From Myxocyprinus asiaticus (Eukaryota > Chordata > Actinopteri > Cypriniformes > Catostomidae): DNA of 64,000 nucleotides. The position numbers and the translations under genes were made by a program. Under the pieces are notes generated by a model. The model ran no database searches and was not told the DNA's origin. It saw nothing but the letters and a program-made list of their open reading frames with translations. The stretch covers positions 19,487,656-19,551,655 of the forward strand of contig NC_059348.1 in NCBI RefSeq assembly GCF_019703515.2. The letters run 5' to 3'. Positions 45,093-56,759 of this stretch are shown here, piece by piece; positions within the stretch are counted from its first letter, which is position 1, and every line of letters starts with the position of its first letter.

Positions 45093-46371
45093 TCAAAAAG
45101 GTAGTGGGCTAGGTGAGTGGGGTCCAGCTGCACCAAACCAGACAATTACTGAAGTGCTGAGGACAGACTCAGTGATTGCTGAGTTGAACTGTATCAGCAG
45201 TGCCTGTGGCAGGTTGAACTCCTTCAGCTGGTGAAGGAAGTACAACCTCTGCTGGGCCTTTTTCACAATGGAGTCAATGTGGGTCTCCCACTTCAGATTC
45301 TGTGAGATGGTAGTGCCCATAAACCTGAATGACTCCACTGCTGCCACAGTGCTGTTTAGAATGGTGAGGGGGGTCAATGTTGGGGTGTTCCTCCTAAAGT
45401 CCACAATCATTTCCACTGTTTTGAGCGTGTTCAGCTCCAGGTTATTTTGACTACACCAGTGAGCCAACCTCCCTTCTGTATACAGACTCATTGTCATCTT
45501 GGATGAGGCCGATGACAATAGTGTCATCTGCAAACTTCAGGAGCTTGACAGAGGGGTCCTTGGTGGTGCAGTCATTTGTATACAGGGAGAAGAGTAGTGG
45601 GGAGAGCACACATCCCTGGGGGGCACCAGTGCTGATTGTACATGTGCTGAAAGTGAATTTCCCCCATCTCACTAGCTGCTGCCTGTCCGTCAGAAAGCTG
45701 GTGATCCACTGACAGACAGACATAAGAACAGAGAGTTGGTGTGATTTAGTCTGGAAAATAGCTGGGATGATGGTGTTGAAAGCCGAACTGAAGTTCACAA
45801 AAAGGATCCTTGCATAAGTCCCTGGTCTGTCCAGATGTTGCAGGATATGATGCCATCCCATGTTGACTGCATCATCCACAGACCTGTTTGCTTAATAAGC
45901 AAATTGAAGGGGCTCTAGAAAGGGTCCATTGATGTCCTTCAGGTGGGCCAACACCAGTCTCTCAAATGATTTCATGACCACAGATGTCAGAGCAACGGGA
46001 CTGTAGTCATTAAGTTCTGTGATTTTGGGTTTCTTTGTGACAGGAATGATGATTGAGTGTTTGAAGCAGCATGGGACTTCACACTGCTCCAGTGATCTAT
46101 TGAAGAACAGTGTGAAGATGGGGGCCAGCTGGTTAGCACAGGATTTTAGACAAGTGGGTGAAACACCATCTAGGCCCTGTGCTTTCCTTGTCTTTTGTTT
46201 TTCGGGAGACACAGCACATCTCCTCTTCACAGATCTTAAGTGCAGTTTGAGTAGCAGGAGGGGGAGGAGTGGGGTTTCAGGAGGTGTTGATGTTTGTGTG
46301 AAGTGCAGGTCAGAGCGGGTGTGGGGTGTGGGGTGTGAGATTGGGCCGTTCAAATCTACAGTAGAACACAT
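45093..46371 (-). pseudogene. LINE reverse transcriptase, broken
   Basis: 46371-45892: GLDGVSPTCLKSCANQLAP, PVTKKPKITELNDYSPVALT and SFERLVLAHLKD (RT fingers). 45879-45451: ARILFVNFSSAFNTIIP (first catalytic block, where relatives have a D-F-SSAFN), ISTGAPQGCVLSPLLFSLYT and LLKFADDTIVIGLIQ with the catalytic ADD. 45533-45093: EMIVDFRRN and HIDSIVKKAQQRLYFLHQL. Stops and shifts separate the three. Asp to Asn in the first block would abolish activity. Confidence 0.85.
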
Positions 46372-46488
46372 TCAGGTCATCAACCAGTTGTTGGTCCACT
46401 ACAGTGTTGGGGGTAGGAGCCTTGTAGTTAGTAAGTTGTTTCAGGCCACTCCACACTGATGCAGGGTTGTTAGCTGAAAACTTGTTTT

Positions 46489-47804
46489 TCAGCTTATCAG
46501 AATAGCTTCTTTTAGCCCACTGATTTCCTTATTCAGTGTGTTCCTGGCCTGATTGTACAACATTTTATCTTCACTTCTGTAAGCATCCTCTTTTGCTTGA
46601 CGAAGCTGCCTGAGTTCTGCTGTAAACCATGGTTTGTCATTGTTAAATGTTAAATAAGTCCTAGTAGGGATGCACATATCCTCACAGAAACTGGTATGTG
46701 ATGTAACAGTATCTGTGAGCTCGTCCAGATTGGTGTCTGCAGCCTCAAAAACACTCCAATCAGTACAGTCAAAGCAGGCTTGTAATTCCAGCTCTGCTTC
46801 ATTGGTCCATCTCTTTACAGACCTTGCTACAGGCTTAGCAGATTTTAGTTTCTGTCTGTAGTTTGGAAGAAGATGAACCAGACAGTGATCAGAGAGTCCC
46901 AAAGCTGCTCTAGGGACAGAGCAATATGCATCCTTTATTGTTGTGTAGCAGTGATCCAATATATTTCTGTCTCTGGTTGGGCATGTAATGTGCTGTCTGT
47001 ATTTGGGCAGTTCACGTGTGAGGTTTGCTTTGTTAAAATCCCCAAGAATAATAATAACTGAGTCGGTGATCTGATCAGCCAGCTGTTGCAGCGTGGCATT
47101 CAAACACAAGTTTGGCACGATGTAAACACTCATCAGAATAAACGATGAAAACTCCCACTGCGAGTAGAAAGGCTTACAGTTAATAAAGAGAGCTTCCAAA
47201 TTAGGACAGCACATCTTCTTTAAAGTTTTTATATCTGTACACCAACTTTCACTGATGTAAAAGCATGTTCCACCACCTTTCGTTTTCCCCGTTAACTCCG
47301 CAGTGCGATCCACTCTGAACAGCTGAAAGCTCGGCAGATGTAACGCACTGTCCGGAATGGCTTCACTCAGCCAGGTTTCTGTGAAGCACAAGGCAACAGA
47401 GGTTGAAAAGTCCTTGTTTGTATGGGTGAGGAGATGTAGTTCGTCCATTTTGTTAGGAAGAGATGAATAGATGAATGACTTGGCAGCGCTGTTTGAAAGC
47501 CATGCTGATGAAGCTTGGCCAGTGCGCCGGCCCGTTTCCCTCACCTGCATCTCATAGCGCATTTAAACAACACAGCTGCGCCTCTGACTAAAATGTCATG
47601 CAAAGCGTCCGAATAGACAAAAACCGGGAAAAGTTTGTCTGGTATGTACTGCCGAATGTTCAGCAGTTTGTCCCTGGTAAAACAGATTGGAAAAAGATTA
47701 CTAAACACAGGACAAACAAACAAAAACAACAAAAGAATTGGAGAGCTCCACACCATGGCTGCCATCCGTGGTGCCATCCTGATCTCATGAGGGATGAATG
47801 TCAA
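46489..47804 (-). pseudogene. LINE apurinic-type endonuclease region
   Basis: Frame 47562-46489 (357 codons) contains ALCFTETWLSEAIPDSALHL, SVIIILGDFNKANLTRELPK, RNILDHCYTTIKDAYCSVP and [16 protein letters not shown]: the E, GDFN and SDH motifs of the AP endonuclease that nicks target DNA. The gene start (47804-47541) is in another frame (ending AAVLFKCAMR), so there is a frameshift near 47550. The frame ends at LKEAILIS, before RT. Confidence 0.85.
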
Positions 47805-48510
47805 GCTTTTGCATATAATGACAATGACATTTGTTGAATTTCATCCCTTATAATGCACATAACACTCCATGACACATGGCCAGTGCAGAAAACCTACATG
47901 TCTATCCCAAAGCCCTCGCATGCTGAAGTAAAGGAGTACCTGCAGGACTTGTTGAACCAAGGTTGGGTGACACCTTCCAGATCTGCATACTCTTCTCCAA
48001 TAGTCTGTGTAAGAAAAAAAGATGGCAGTCTATGGCTATGCTGTGACTACCGAGAATTAAATCAAAAGTCAGTGCCCGATTGCCATCCCATTCCCAGAAT
48101 GCAAGACATGCTGGACTCACTGAGTGGAAGCACATGGTTTTCTGTTCTGGATCAAGGCAAAGCATACCACCAACAGCATTCATAACTCAATGGGGGCTGT
48201 AGCAATAGGTACGGATTCCCTTCAGGGTCAGTTTGGCTCCAGCAGAATTCCAAAGGAGCATGGAAAGCTGTCTGTTGGGCCTCAGGGACACAATCTGTCA
48301 GCCATATTAGACTATAACTTAGTCCATAGCAGCAGTTTCGAAGACCACTTAGCTCATGTCAGATTAGTGCTTCAGAGATACAAAGAGCATGGTGTAAAGC
48401 TCACTCCGAAAAAGTGTGAACTCTTCAAATGCAAAGTGAGGTTTCTGGGGAAGATGGTGTCCGGTGAAGGTTACACTATGGACCCAGAAGAGATTGCACC
48501 TGTGTAGGCT
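47787..48510 (+). pseudogene. Gypsy reverse transcriptase, catalytic motif lost
   Basis: Resumes after the LINE with MRDECQAFAYNDNDIC, a stop, MHITLHDTWPVQKTYMSIPK, QGWVTPSRSAYSSPIVCVRK and WLCCDYRELNQKSVPDCHP. The catalytic YLDD block reads ILDYNLVHSSSFEDHL (near 48310), so the second Asp is Tyr. It continues RLVLQRYKEHGVKLTPKKCE and VRFLGKMVSGEGYTMDPEE. A shift occurs after KAYHQQHS. Confidence 0.82.
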
Positions 48511-48549
48511 CTAAAGGAAAAGACACCATTCACAGTAGGTGACCTGAGA

Positions 48550-49180
48550 AAAATGCTAGGGCTCCTTTCATATTATCGCTCTTACATTCCCAACTTCTCT
48601 CGCATCGCCCAACCTCTATACCAGCTAGTGACAACAAAACAAAGTGACTCAACCAAGCCAAAAACAGTATCACAGAAATGCATGCCTAACCATAAGAGAA
48701 AAGAAAGCCACCTGTCATCACATACTCTCATCAAGTGGGCACAGTCCCATCAAGAAACTCTCAATTACATCATAGATTGCCTTTCAAAGCCTCCTATCCT
48801 TGGTTTCCAGACTTTACGCAACCATTTGTATTGCAATGTGATGAGTCCCAGGAAGGGCTTTGTGCAGTATTATATCAGCACCAGAATGGAAAGATGGTAG
48901 TGATAGCCTATGGATCCAGAACACTTAGTCCCCTGGAAAATAATTACCACATGTATTCTGGTAAGCTGGAATTTCTGGCGTTGAAATGGGCTGTTTGTGA
49001 GCATTTCCAACACTACTTGTACTACACCCCATCTTTTGTTGTCTATACTGATAACAATCCTCTAAACTATGTGCTCACCACCGCCAAGCTGAATGTCACA
49101 GGGCATAGATGGGTAGTGCAGCTTGCTGACTTAAACTTTTCCGTCCAGGTAAGAGCAATGCAGATGCCGATGGCCTTTCA
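48550..49180 (+). pseudogene. Gypsy RT connection and RNase H
   Basis: LGLLSYYRSYIPNFSRIAQP (RT thumb), then in another frame FVLQCDESQEGLCAVLYQ, VIAYGSRTLSPLENNYH, SGKLEFLALKWAVCEHF and VVYTDNNPLNYVLTTAKLN (RNase H D-E-D blocks). A plus-one shift lies near 48740-48800. Confidence 0.82.
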
Positions 49181-49183
49181 TGA

Positions 49184-50330
49184 ATGCCTCTTAACATTGA
49201 CAAGTACATGGAGAAGTATACAGAACAAATGCAGCCAGATGTTATCAGGGCCTCCATGGAAGAGGTGGTGGTAAAGAGTGAAAGCCCCTCACAAGGAACA
49301 GGGTTTGTGCACTTTGATGCCTTAAGTTGTGTAAAGGACAGTGACCAGAGTAACCTGGTTCCACCTTTGACTTCAGCACAATTTCGTGAAGCTCAGGAGA
49401 GTGATAGAATTATTGGAAGAGTTCTGAAATACAAGAAAGAGAACCAACAGCCAAGTAGAGAAGCAGTTAAGGCTGAGCACCCTGAAGTGGCCATGATGTT
49501 GAAACTTTACATAGATAAGGAGGGAGTGCTGCATAGAAAAACCAGGCAAAGAGAACAACTGCTCTTTCCAAAGTCTTACCCTTCACTGGTCCTAAGAGAG
49601 CTACACCAGAAAATGGGTAATCTGGGCATGGAGAGAACTCTTCCGTCTCATCAGAGATCGATTCTATTGGCCAAGAATGCAGAGGGAGGTGGAACACTTT
49701 GTCACAAAGGTCTGTGAATGTCTGAAGAAAAAGCCAGTCAGACAGACTCGAGCACCTTTCACCACAATCCATACTACCTACCCATTTGAAATGGTCTCAA
49801 TAGACTTTTTTGCACTTGGAGACATGCAAGCAGGGCTTCGAATTCATCTTAGTGGCGATGGATCATTTCACCTGATTTGCACAGGCCTATGCAACCAGAG
49901 ACAAATCTGCTAAGACTGTTGCAGAAAAGATTTTCAATGACTTTGCATTAAAATTCGGCTTCCCCTGCAAAATTCACCATGACATGGGCAAAGAATTTGA
50001 CAGCAAATTGCTGATGAAGTTAAAAGAACTCTGTGGAATCCATGAATCACACACAACACCCTACCACCCCCAAGGAAATGGGCAGGTGGAGCGATTTATT
50101 CATTCTCTTCTGTCTATGCTCTGTACCCTTGCTGAGGAAAAGAAGGTGGACTGGAAGAATTCCTTAGCCAAAGAGGTTCACACCTACAATTGTACATGGA
50201 ATGAAGCAATGGTATTCTCTCCATACTACATGCTTTTTGGAAGATCTCCCCACCTACCAATTGATGTCCTCATCAACCTGAAAACAGATGAGGCACACAG
50301 TACTTAACAGGACTATGCAGCTGGCTGGAA
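49184..50330 (+). pseudogene. Gypsy integrase
   Basis: Zinc-binding part: RELHQKMGNLGMERT, where relatives have MGHLG, so a His is probably lost; VEHFVTKVCECLKKKP has the Cys pair. Catalytic core: MVSIDFFALGDMQAG (first Asp), HHDMGKEFDSKLL (second Asp) and TTPYHPQGNGQVERF (Glu). It ends FSPYYMLFGRSPHLPIDVL. Frame breaks occur at about 49715 and 49910. Confidence 0.85.
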
Positions 50331-50700
50331 AAAAATAATGAATGAGGCATAACAGATTGCACCAAAGACAGCCTCAAAAGAAGCAGCTCAAGGAAAAGCT
50401 AACTATGACAAGAAAATTCAAAGGACCTTGAAAACACAAGGCAACCTTGTGACCGTGTCCTTATTTGCAATAGGAATCCAAGTGGAGGATTTGCCCCTTC
50501 AGTTCAGGAACATTCTGATCATGTTCTGATCATGACTTTAGTCATGACATTGACATTGACATTGATAGTGACAATGGTGTGTCAGACAGTGGGTCTGAGA
50601 ATGACTCGCCACAACCTCTGAGACTCTATCCAAAGATACAGAGACAGAAACCTGTAGTATTTACTTACGATACCTTAAGCTAACCTACATTGTTTCAAAG

Positions 50701-51202
50701 GGACTGTTCAGTACAGACTCAGCTAATGCAAAAACCTAACTCTTTGTTCTTTTCTTTATAAGTAACATGTCCACAGGGTGCCACGAAAGGGGAGTTGCAT
50801 TTTTAATTTTAAATAATGTAATACAATCACAAGGAATGTATATTTTACTATCGAGGAATGCATATTTTATTAACTGTACCTCCTTACCCTCACCCCAACC
50901 CTTTATTAAAAATTTTATTTTTTAGCGAAAATGCAACATTAGAATTGAAGCTGAGATCACGCTTGTGAGAAACTAAAGGTTTGCATGTCTCAGTTGCCAG
51001 ATTCATACTGCTTGAATTGTCCTAAACAGTTAAAAAAATTCTGCCCCACTCGCTTATAGTTTTTGTCAGCCTCTGGTCAACACTTGATTAGTTTCAGAGC
51101 GATTTGCTCAAGTATTTTATGTATGTTTGTGTATTGCGCACTGTATGTGATATAAACACTTATAAAATAAAAATAGAATAAAATAAACACTTCAAATGAA
51201 GT
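50701..51202. other. Intron sequence, possible gypsy 3' remnant
   Basis: A purine tract (acgaaaggggag, about 50782) may be the gypsy polypurine tract; no LTR recognised after it. Confidence 0.35.
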
Positions 51203-51207
51203 CAGAC

Positions 51208-53368
51208 TGTCAAAGAATGCAGAGACAGGACCCAGGCGCAGAGTTGAAGAAATAAAAGGGAATTTATTAAATATAAAATAAAGGGAAAAAAGCTCAACCA
51301 AAACTCCCAGAAGAGGGAAAACAAACATAAACAACCCTATAGGGGAAAATGAACAACCCAGTGCTGGGGCAGAGGGAAACGGGGAACCAGGACCAACTGG
51401 ACCGGACGGGGATGGGATGAGGAACAAACAAAACCGACCGACTACACAAGATCGACTGGATCTAATTATTGGACCAAAAACCTCTTAAAACAAGCCGCTA
51501 AAATATAATTTGACTCTCGATGAATGTACTGTTACATAGTCTTCAACAGCGAAGAACTTAGGTGTTGTATTTGATACCAATCTGTCCTTTGAAAATCAAA
51601 TTACCAATGTCTGTAGAACAGCATTCTTCCACCTAAGAAATATTGCTAAATTACGACACATGCTCTCTGTTGCTGATGCCGAAATTCATGCGTTCATGAC
51701 CTCAAGACTAGATTATTGTAATGCATTACTGGGAGGATGTCCAGCAAGATCAGTAAATAAACTTCAATTGGTTTAAAATGCAGCAGCCAGAGTGCTGACT
51801 AGAACCAAGAAATATGATCATGTTAGCCCCATTTTATTGTCGTTACATTGGCTACCTGTTAAATTTCTTATTAATTTTAAAATTCTGTGAACTACATACA
51901 AAGCTTTGAACGGTACTTAAGTGACCTTCTACCACGCTTTATTCCATCACGTTCATTACGATTGCAAAATTCTGGCCTGTTAGTAGTTCCCAGAATATCA
52001 AAATCCACAAAAGGAGGTAGATCATTTTCATATTTGGCTCCTAAACTATGGAATAGTTTCCCTAACACTGTTCGAGATGCAGACACACTCACTCAGTTTA
52101 AGTCTAGACTAAAGACTCATCTATTTAGCCAGGCATACACCTAATTTATCCTCCAATTCACAATTAGGCTGCTTTAGTTAGGTGTGCCGGAACCAGAAAC
52201 CAGAAACATTGATCATGATCTATAACTCTGCAATAAATTGAATGGCATCTATGCTTATATTATTCTATTTGTTTCCCTGTCTCAACCTCGGGACTCCTAT
52301 CCTGAGGTCACCAGAACCGGCTGGATCCAGCTCCATTCGTGCTTGTGTTGGACTCCACTGCTACGTGTTTCTAAGTGATGACGACTAATAGCAGCTGGTG
52401 CCTGCCAAACATCACTTCAGTCTATTACGATGAACTTCAGAGGATGAACTGATGCCAACTCCAACCATAAGACATGGGATTCATCATATGCCATTGCCTG
52501 AACCTTGGACTTAGGATAGACCTCACAGAAATTACCGGCTGGTTCAACTGTGATGCACCTAACTGATCTCTGCCTGCATCACCTCGGTCTAATGATAGAC
52601 TACACTCTTGAAATGGAATACACAGACTATCAATTAATTGCCAACAAAACCCTTCATCAGCTAACTAACAAGGACAATTCATCTATGTGAACTTTTGCAG
52701 TTAATCCAGGATGGACTTCAAAGACATTAGTCATTAATCTTACAGTTCATACAAAATATTTGTTTAAACACTGACTCTTAACACTTACATAGTTTAATCA
52801 TTTTAAACCATGACTTGCACTATACACAAGTAATATTGGCATTATATTCATGATGTTAGCCAGAGGGGAACTGGCCACCACAGTGAGCCTGGTTTCTCCC
52901 AAGGTTATTTTTCTCCATTAACCAACATCTTATGGAGTTTTGTGTTCCTTGCCACAGTCGTCTTCGGCTTGCTCACTGGGGTTCTAAATACAATTATTAT
53001 TTAATTACTTATTTTTAAACACAATTCACAATCATATTTGATCAAACTACGCAATGATGTCTCTAAGACATTATATATATTACAGTTTCATTTTCTGTTA
53101 ATGCATGATTTTCTATAAAGCTGCTTTGAAACGATGTGTGTTGTGAAATGCGCTATACAGATTAAAATGACTTGACTTGACTTGGATCACACAAGACTTG
53201 AAACAAGACAAACTGGCCCTGGACAGCAAACATGAGGAGACTAAAATAGGGAGAGAAACCGTGTGCTCACACAAAGACAGACAATGAAATACAAAACAGA
53301 CATGGGACGATAATGTCACGGTCCTGTCAGACAAAAACCCAGACTGACAGAGTGTCAGGACCATGACA
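51208..53368 (-). mobile_element. LTR-family A copy, split by a LINE 3' end
   Basis: TGTCAAAGAATG to CCATGACA with perfect 5-bp duplication CAGAC (51203-51207, 53369-53373). Outer parts match 2945-3260 and 4960-5071 (e.g. gacagcaaacatgaggagac). A LINE is inserted at about 51459-53184. Confidence 0.85.
51459..53184 (+). mobile_element. LINE 3' fragment (RT C-terminus and tail)
   Basis: Degraded coding sequence with LGVVFDTNLSFENQITNVCR, FFHLRNIAKLRHMLSV, FMTSRLDYCNALLGGCPAR, AAARVLTRTKKYDHVSPIL and GRSFSYLAPKLWNSFPNTVR, the conserved C-terminal part of fish jockey-superfamily LINEs, with stops in between. A 1-kb 3' untranslated region ends in (ACTTG)n at 53169-53184. 5' truncated, as usual for target-primed insertions. 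Confidence 0.83.
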
Positions 53369-53373
53369 CAGAC

Positions 53374-53958
53374 ATCAGACGATGTCCGATGTTTACAGTG
53401 TGGTTCATATCATGCTTTGTGAATGCAAAGCTCTCCAGGTTAATTTTTATTTTCACTTTCACTGATTTCTAATATATTTGGCAGTTACACATTCAGTGCT
53501 GGGTAGATTACTTCTGAACTGTAATCTGGTACTGATTACAAATTACAAGACTAAAATTGCAGTCAGTAAGTAATCTCTTGAAAAACATTTTTAAAGTTCA
53601 TCTAATCTGATTGCTTTTGGATGACTTCCGGTCTAATTTTTTGAATTGATGTCACATGCATTTGTGTAGGATAAGCTTGTACCATTTCGACAATGTTGCT
53701 TAAAATACTTAATGGATCAACATATTTGGATGACTGAGACTATCATACAGTCTAACATATTTTGTGTTCCACGAAAGAAACAGGTCATACAGGTTTGGAA
53801 CAACATGAGGGGGAGTAAATGATGGCAGAATATTTATTTTGGGGTGAAATATCCCTTGAAGTCATGTGACCCACAACTAGTCGGTGCAAACCATTATGTG
53901 CTTAGTATAAAAGAACTTGACAGCGAGGAGGTAATAGTTTAGACAAATGAATCCTCAC
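53374..53958. other. Intron sequence with MITE fragment
   Basis: At about 53755-53865, words gtcatacaggtttggaacaa and gagtaaatgatggcagaat match the right half of the TTAA-type MITE family at 11942-12740. Otherwise nothing recognised. Confidence 0.55.
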
Positions 53959-53997
53959 CTATATGTATGCCACTTATTGCTCCATAGTCCACATCCT
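53959..53997 (-). CDS. mpp3: MPP exon: short hinge exon
   Basis: A 39-bp exon with acceptor gatcaccag and donor gtgagg. With the incoming G it reads EDVDYGAISGIHI and leaves one G, which joins the next exon as Ala to give HIAGLRRSFRL, the conserved MPP hinge. The intron upstream is 8.2 kb (holding a DIRS copy, a Tc1 and a solo LTR); the intron downstream is 41 kb. The match of phase and protein motif across 41 kb of repeats is what makes this short call credible. Confidence 0.88.
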
Positions 53998-56321
53998 CTG
54001 GTGATCGGGTGAATGCAAGGCAGAAAGAAGAGAAAAAAATGCACTCTAATTAATTTAAGATACATGTGACATGCAGTTAAAGCAACCCTTAATCAAGAAG
54101 TGGTGAGAGAATGGGGTAAATTTCTACATTACTGTTTCTAAATATGATGTAAACATTTAAGACAAAACTACTGGCAAATTAGAGTCGGCTTTCTGTTACG
54201 TGACAGTGTTGAAAAGGATGAAAAATTACCTTCCATGTTGTCTGTTCAGTGTGAGTGAGAGGGCAAAGAGAGAGAAAAAGAGAGGGAAGCTCTTTTAGAA
54301 ATTGCACCCACAAGAAAATTGAGAGAAAATATAGTTTCTGGAATAAAAAAGAATCTAATTTTTCTCAAAATCTGAGATTGCCCAGGTATCAATGCTTTTT
54401 GTTATAGAAAGAAACATTACGTAGATAGAATGAAATACTAAGCACTTCATCAATCAATCTTACTGTATAATCAGTGAGCATGTGATGTCGTTTTACTACC
54501 TAAATTTGGAACATCACAGATGGCAAGAAAAAGAGTGGCCCGTTCCTATAAAAAATCTAAACACCTCTCCTCATCTCCACTCTTTCACTTGGTGGTTTTA
54601 GGATGTAAACATTGAAATGATAGCAAGGTTTTTGAGGAATATAACTGTATAAAGAGAAAGGAAAATTAAAATTATTTTGGAAGAGAGCGAACATGTTTTT
54701 ATTTTTCTTAAAGGTTAAATCCTTAAAGTACAGTAAATCCAAAGCTCACAGTGTGTGGGGCCTGCTCTTTCAAAGCCACAGTGCAGTGGCTGCCAAGGGG
54801 CAAGACTTTGACATTCAATCCAATTGTTCGTCAAGCTGTGGCCAAGGTGGATTTTCTAAATAGTAATTGCAATTTTCTGTGACCAAGCTCAACTTGTCCT
54901 GGCCGTGTCCTCACCTGCGGTTCATTGGGGAATGATGTGTTTCATGCTTTTACAGAGCCAGTAAAAATGGTAGTGCAGACTTGAGTTTAACATGTGGCAT
55001 TTTGGTGACCTTGTGCTTGGACTTGAGCTCTGTGTGTGAGTGTATTATAGGGGAGGCCATAAATTGACCTCGTCCATCATCACCATGTGGTGATTCTGAG
55101 TCGCGGAGCAGCTGTCACTCTCCTTGCATCCAACCAACAGATGGAGCTTTTATAGGGAAGACTGTCACTTTGAACAGACCTACAATGACTTTTCAAGATG
55201 AGATGATTGAAATATTCCTGATCCATCTATTGGTTTTTCCCTTTTCCACCCCTCTTCAATTCCCTCAAAGATTTATACTGCAGGAAAAAGACTTTGCAAT
55301 AACATATAGATGTTACATTTAGATTTTGAGACAGAAATGACCACAGAACTAATGAGAGTATCAGCGTATTTAGGATTTGATTGTATTTTTGGCTCATGTA
55401 GTGTTCAGGTAAGATTTTCATTATCATTGAGGAAATGCAATATGTTTGTTTAAAGGAAGCCACACAGTAAAATAAAAAGTAAAAAAAATAATAAAAAAAA
55501 AGTAAAAAGTCACTTGTGCATTTGTAAATCCAGATGTGAGAGAGCAGACTACCGGTGTTGGGTGGGGACGGGGCCAATGAAGTCGTGACCAATTACAAGA
55601 GCTTGAAAAACTGATCTGGATTTACAAGTGTACAAGTGAGTTTTGCTACAGGTATTTAGCTAAAGTTGTTGCAAAAGCAGTCGCAGATTTGAGAGGTTGT
55701 AGTTGCTGATTTGTGGTTGTACTGTGAAAGTGAATTAAAGTACAAAGTAAATATGTAATACAAGTTTGTGTCTGTCGTTGGATTTATATGAATGTCTCTC
55801 TGCAACTTTAAATTCAAAACACAGGTTTTTGATTATTGTCTGTGAGTGCAGATTGCAACATTCAACTTAAGACTTTTATTTGACAAGTTTTCGCACACAA
55901 GTTAGTCTCACACATTCATTTGTGTGTGTGTGTGTGTGTGTGTGCCTGAGTGTGTGTGAATGTGTGTGTGTCTTTCTTCTGCGTGTCTTTGTTCAGTTTT
56001 TTGGCTGTGTTAGTCTCACACATTGATTTGTGTGTGTGTTTGTGTGATTGTGTGTGCGTGTTCTGCATTGTGGCAGATTTATTGTGTTTGACAAATAAAT
56101 AAATGCTCTGTGTCAGGGACATTTCCAATGGTTGGTCAATTTTGACCGCGAGCAGCAAAGATGTCACCTTTTCTTTTTTTTCTTTTTTTTTTTTTATGAC
56201 TAATTAAACTCATCGAATCATGTCTCATCAAATTTTTTTTTGTTTTGTTTTTTTTTTTGTTTTTTTTGGGGATGTTCAGATTACAATTCTATGAAGAGTC
56301 ACAAAGTTTTGTACCACTCAG
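53998..56321. other. Intron sequence
   Basis: No exon with suitable phases found. Contains GT-rich runs (55920-56060) and T-rich tracts (56170-56270). Open frames are low-complexity. Confidence 0.5.
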
Positions 56322-56759
56322 TTCCCCTTCTGTCACTCACTCGATGTTGTGTCGATGTAGTGACACTAGGGGTCGATCTTGAGAGCCCGAGACACCTTCA
56401 GATCTTTGAGAAAAGGCCAATGAGAATTGCCGAGTAGAATTTGCATGCCACTCCCCCCGACATATGGCTATAAAAGGGAGGCTGGAATGCGGATTCATTC
56501 AGATTTTTTCTTCGGAGCTGAGTGGTTGTATTTCAGCGAGCTGAATACTACTACTGATCCATTCACCTCTTCATAAGCATGTGCTGTTATACGGCGCATT
56601 CCAGCGGCTTTCTCTCCACTCTGCACTTCACTGCAGACTACGCCCCTGGGTGCTTCGATAGCGCTTTAAAAGAGTTTATTTCCTCTAAAGAGTATATTTC
56701 CTCTATTAGAGCAGGCACAGTGACGTTGAACGTCTTTTTAAAGACGCGTCTTTTAAAAG

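Larger units (their letters stand above)
43417..47786 (-). mobile_element. L2-type LINE (jockey superfamily), nested in gypsy
   Basis: Minus orientation. Endonuclease at 47562-46489, RT at 46371-45093, 3' untranslated region to about 44847, interrupted by a Tc1 (43616-44846). The 3' end at 43422-43615 starts with (GAATCA)n and contains gagctttattgccaagta, a typical fish LINE tail. The gypsy sequence resumes at 47787. Confidence 0.85.
39641..50700 (+). mobile_element. Ty3/gypsy retrotransposon, degenerate, with nested insertions
   Basis: Gag, protease, reverse transcriptase, RNase H and integrase remnants lie in the Ty3/gypsy order on the plus strand. They are split by a Tc1 (40449-41700) and a LINE (about 43417-47786) that contains a second Tc1. 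Without insertions it is about 5.4 kb. I could not find paired LTRs, so the limits are approximate. All genes carry stops. Confidence 0.85.

Noticed and set aside
54232..54243. 12-bp micro-exon on the minus strand between acceptor aacag and donor gtaatt
   Set aside because: Its phase would break the MPP frame, and the exon at 62172-62230 fills the gap exactly.
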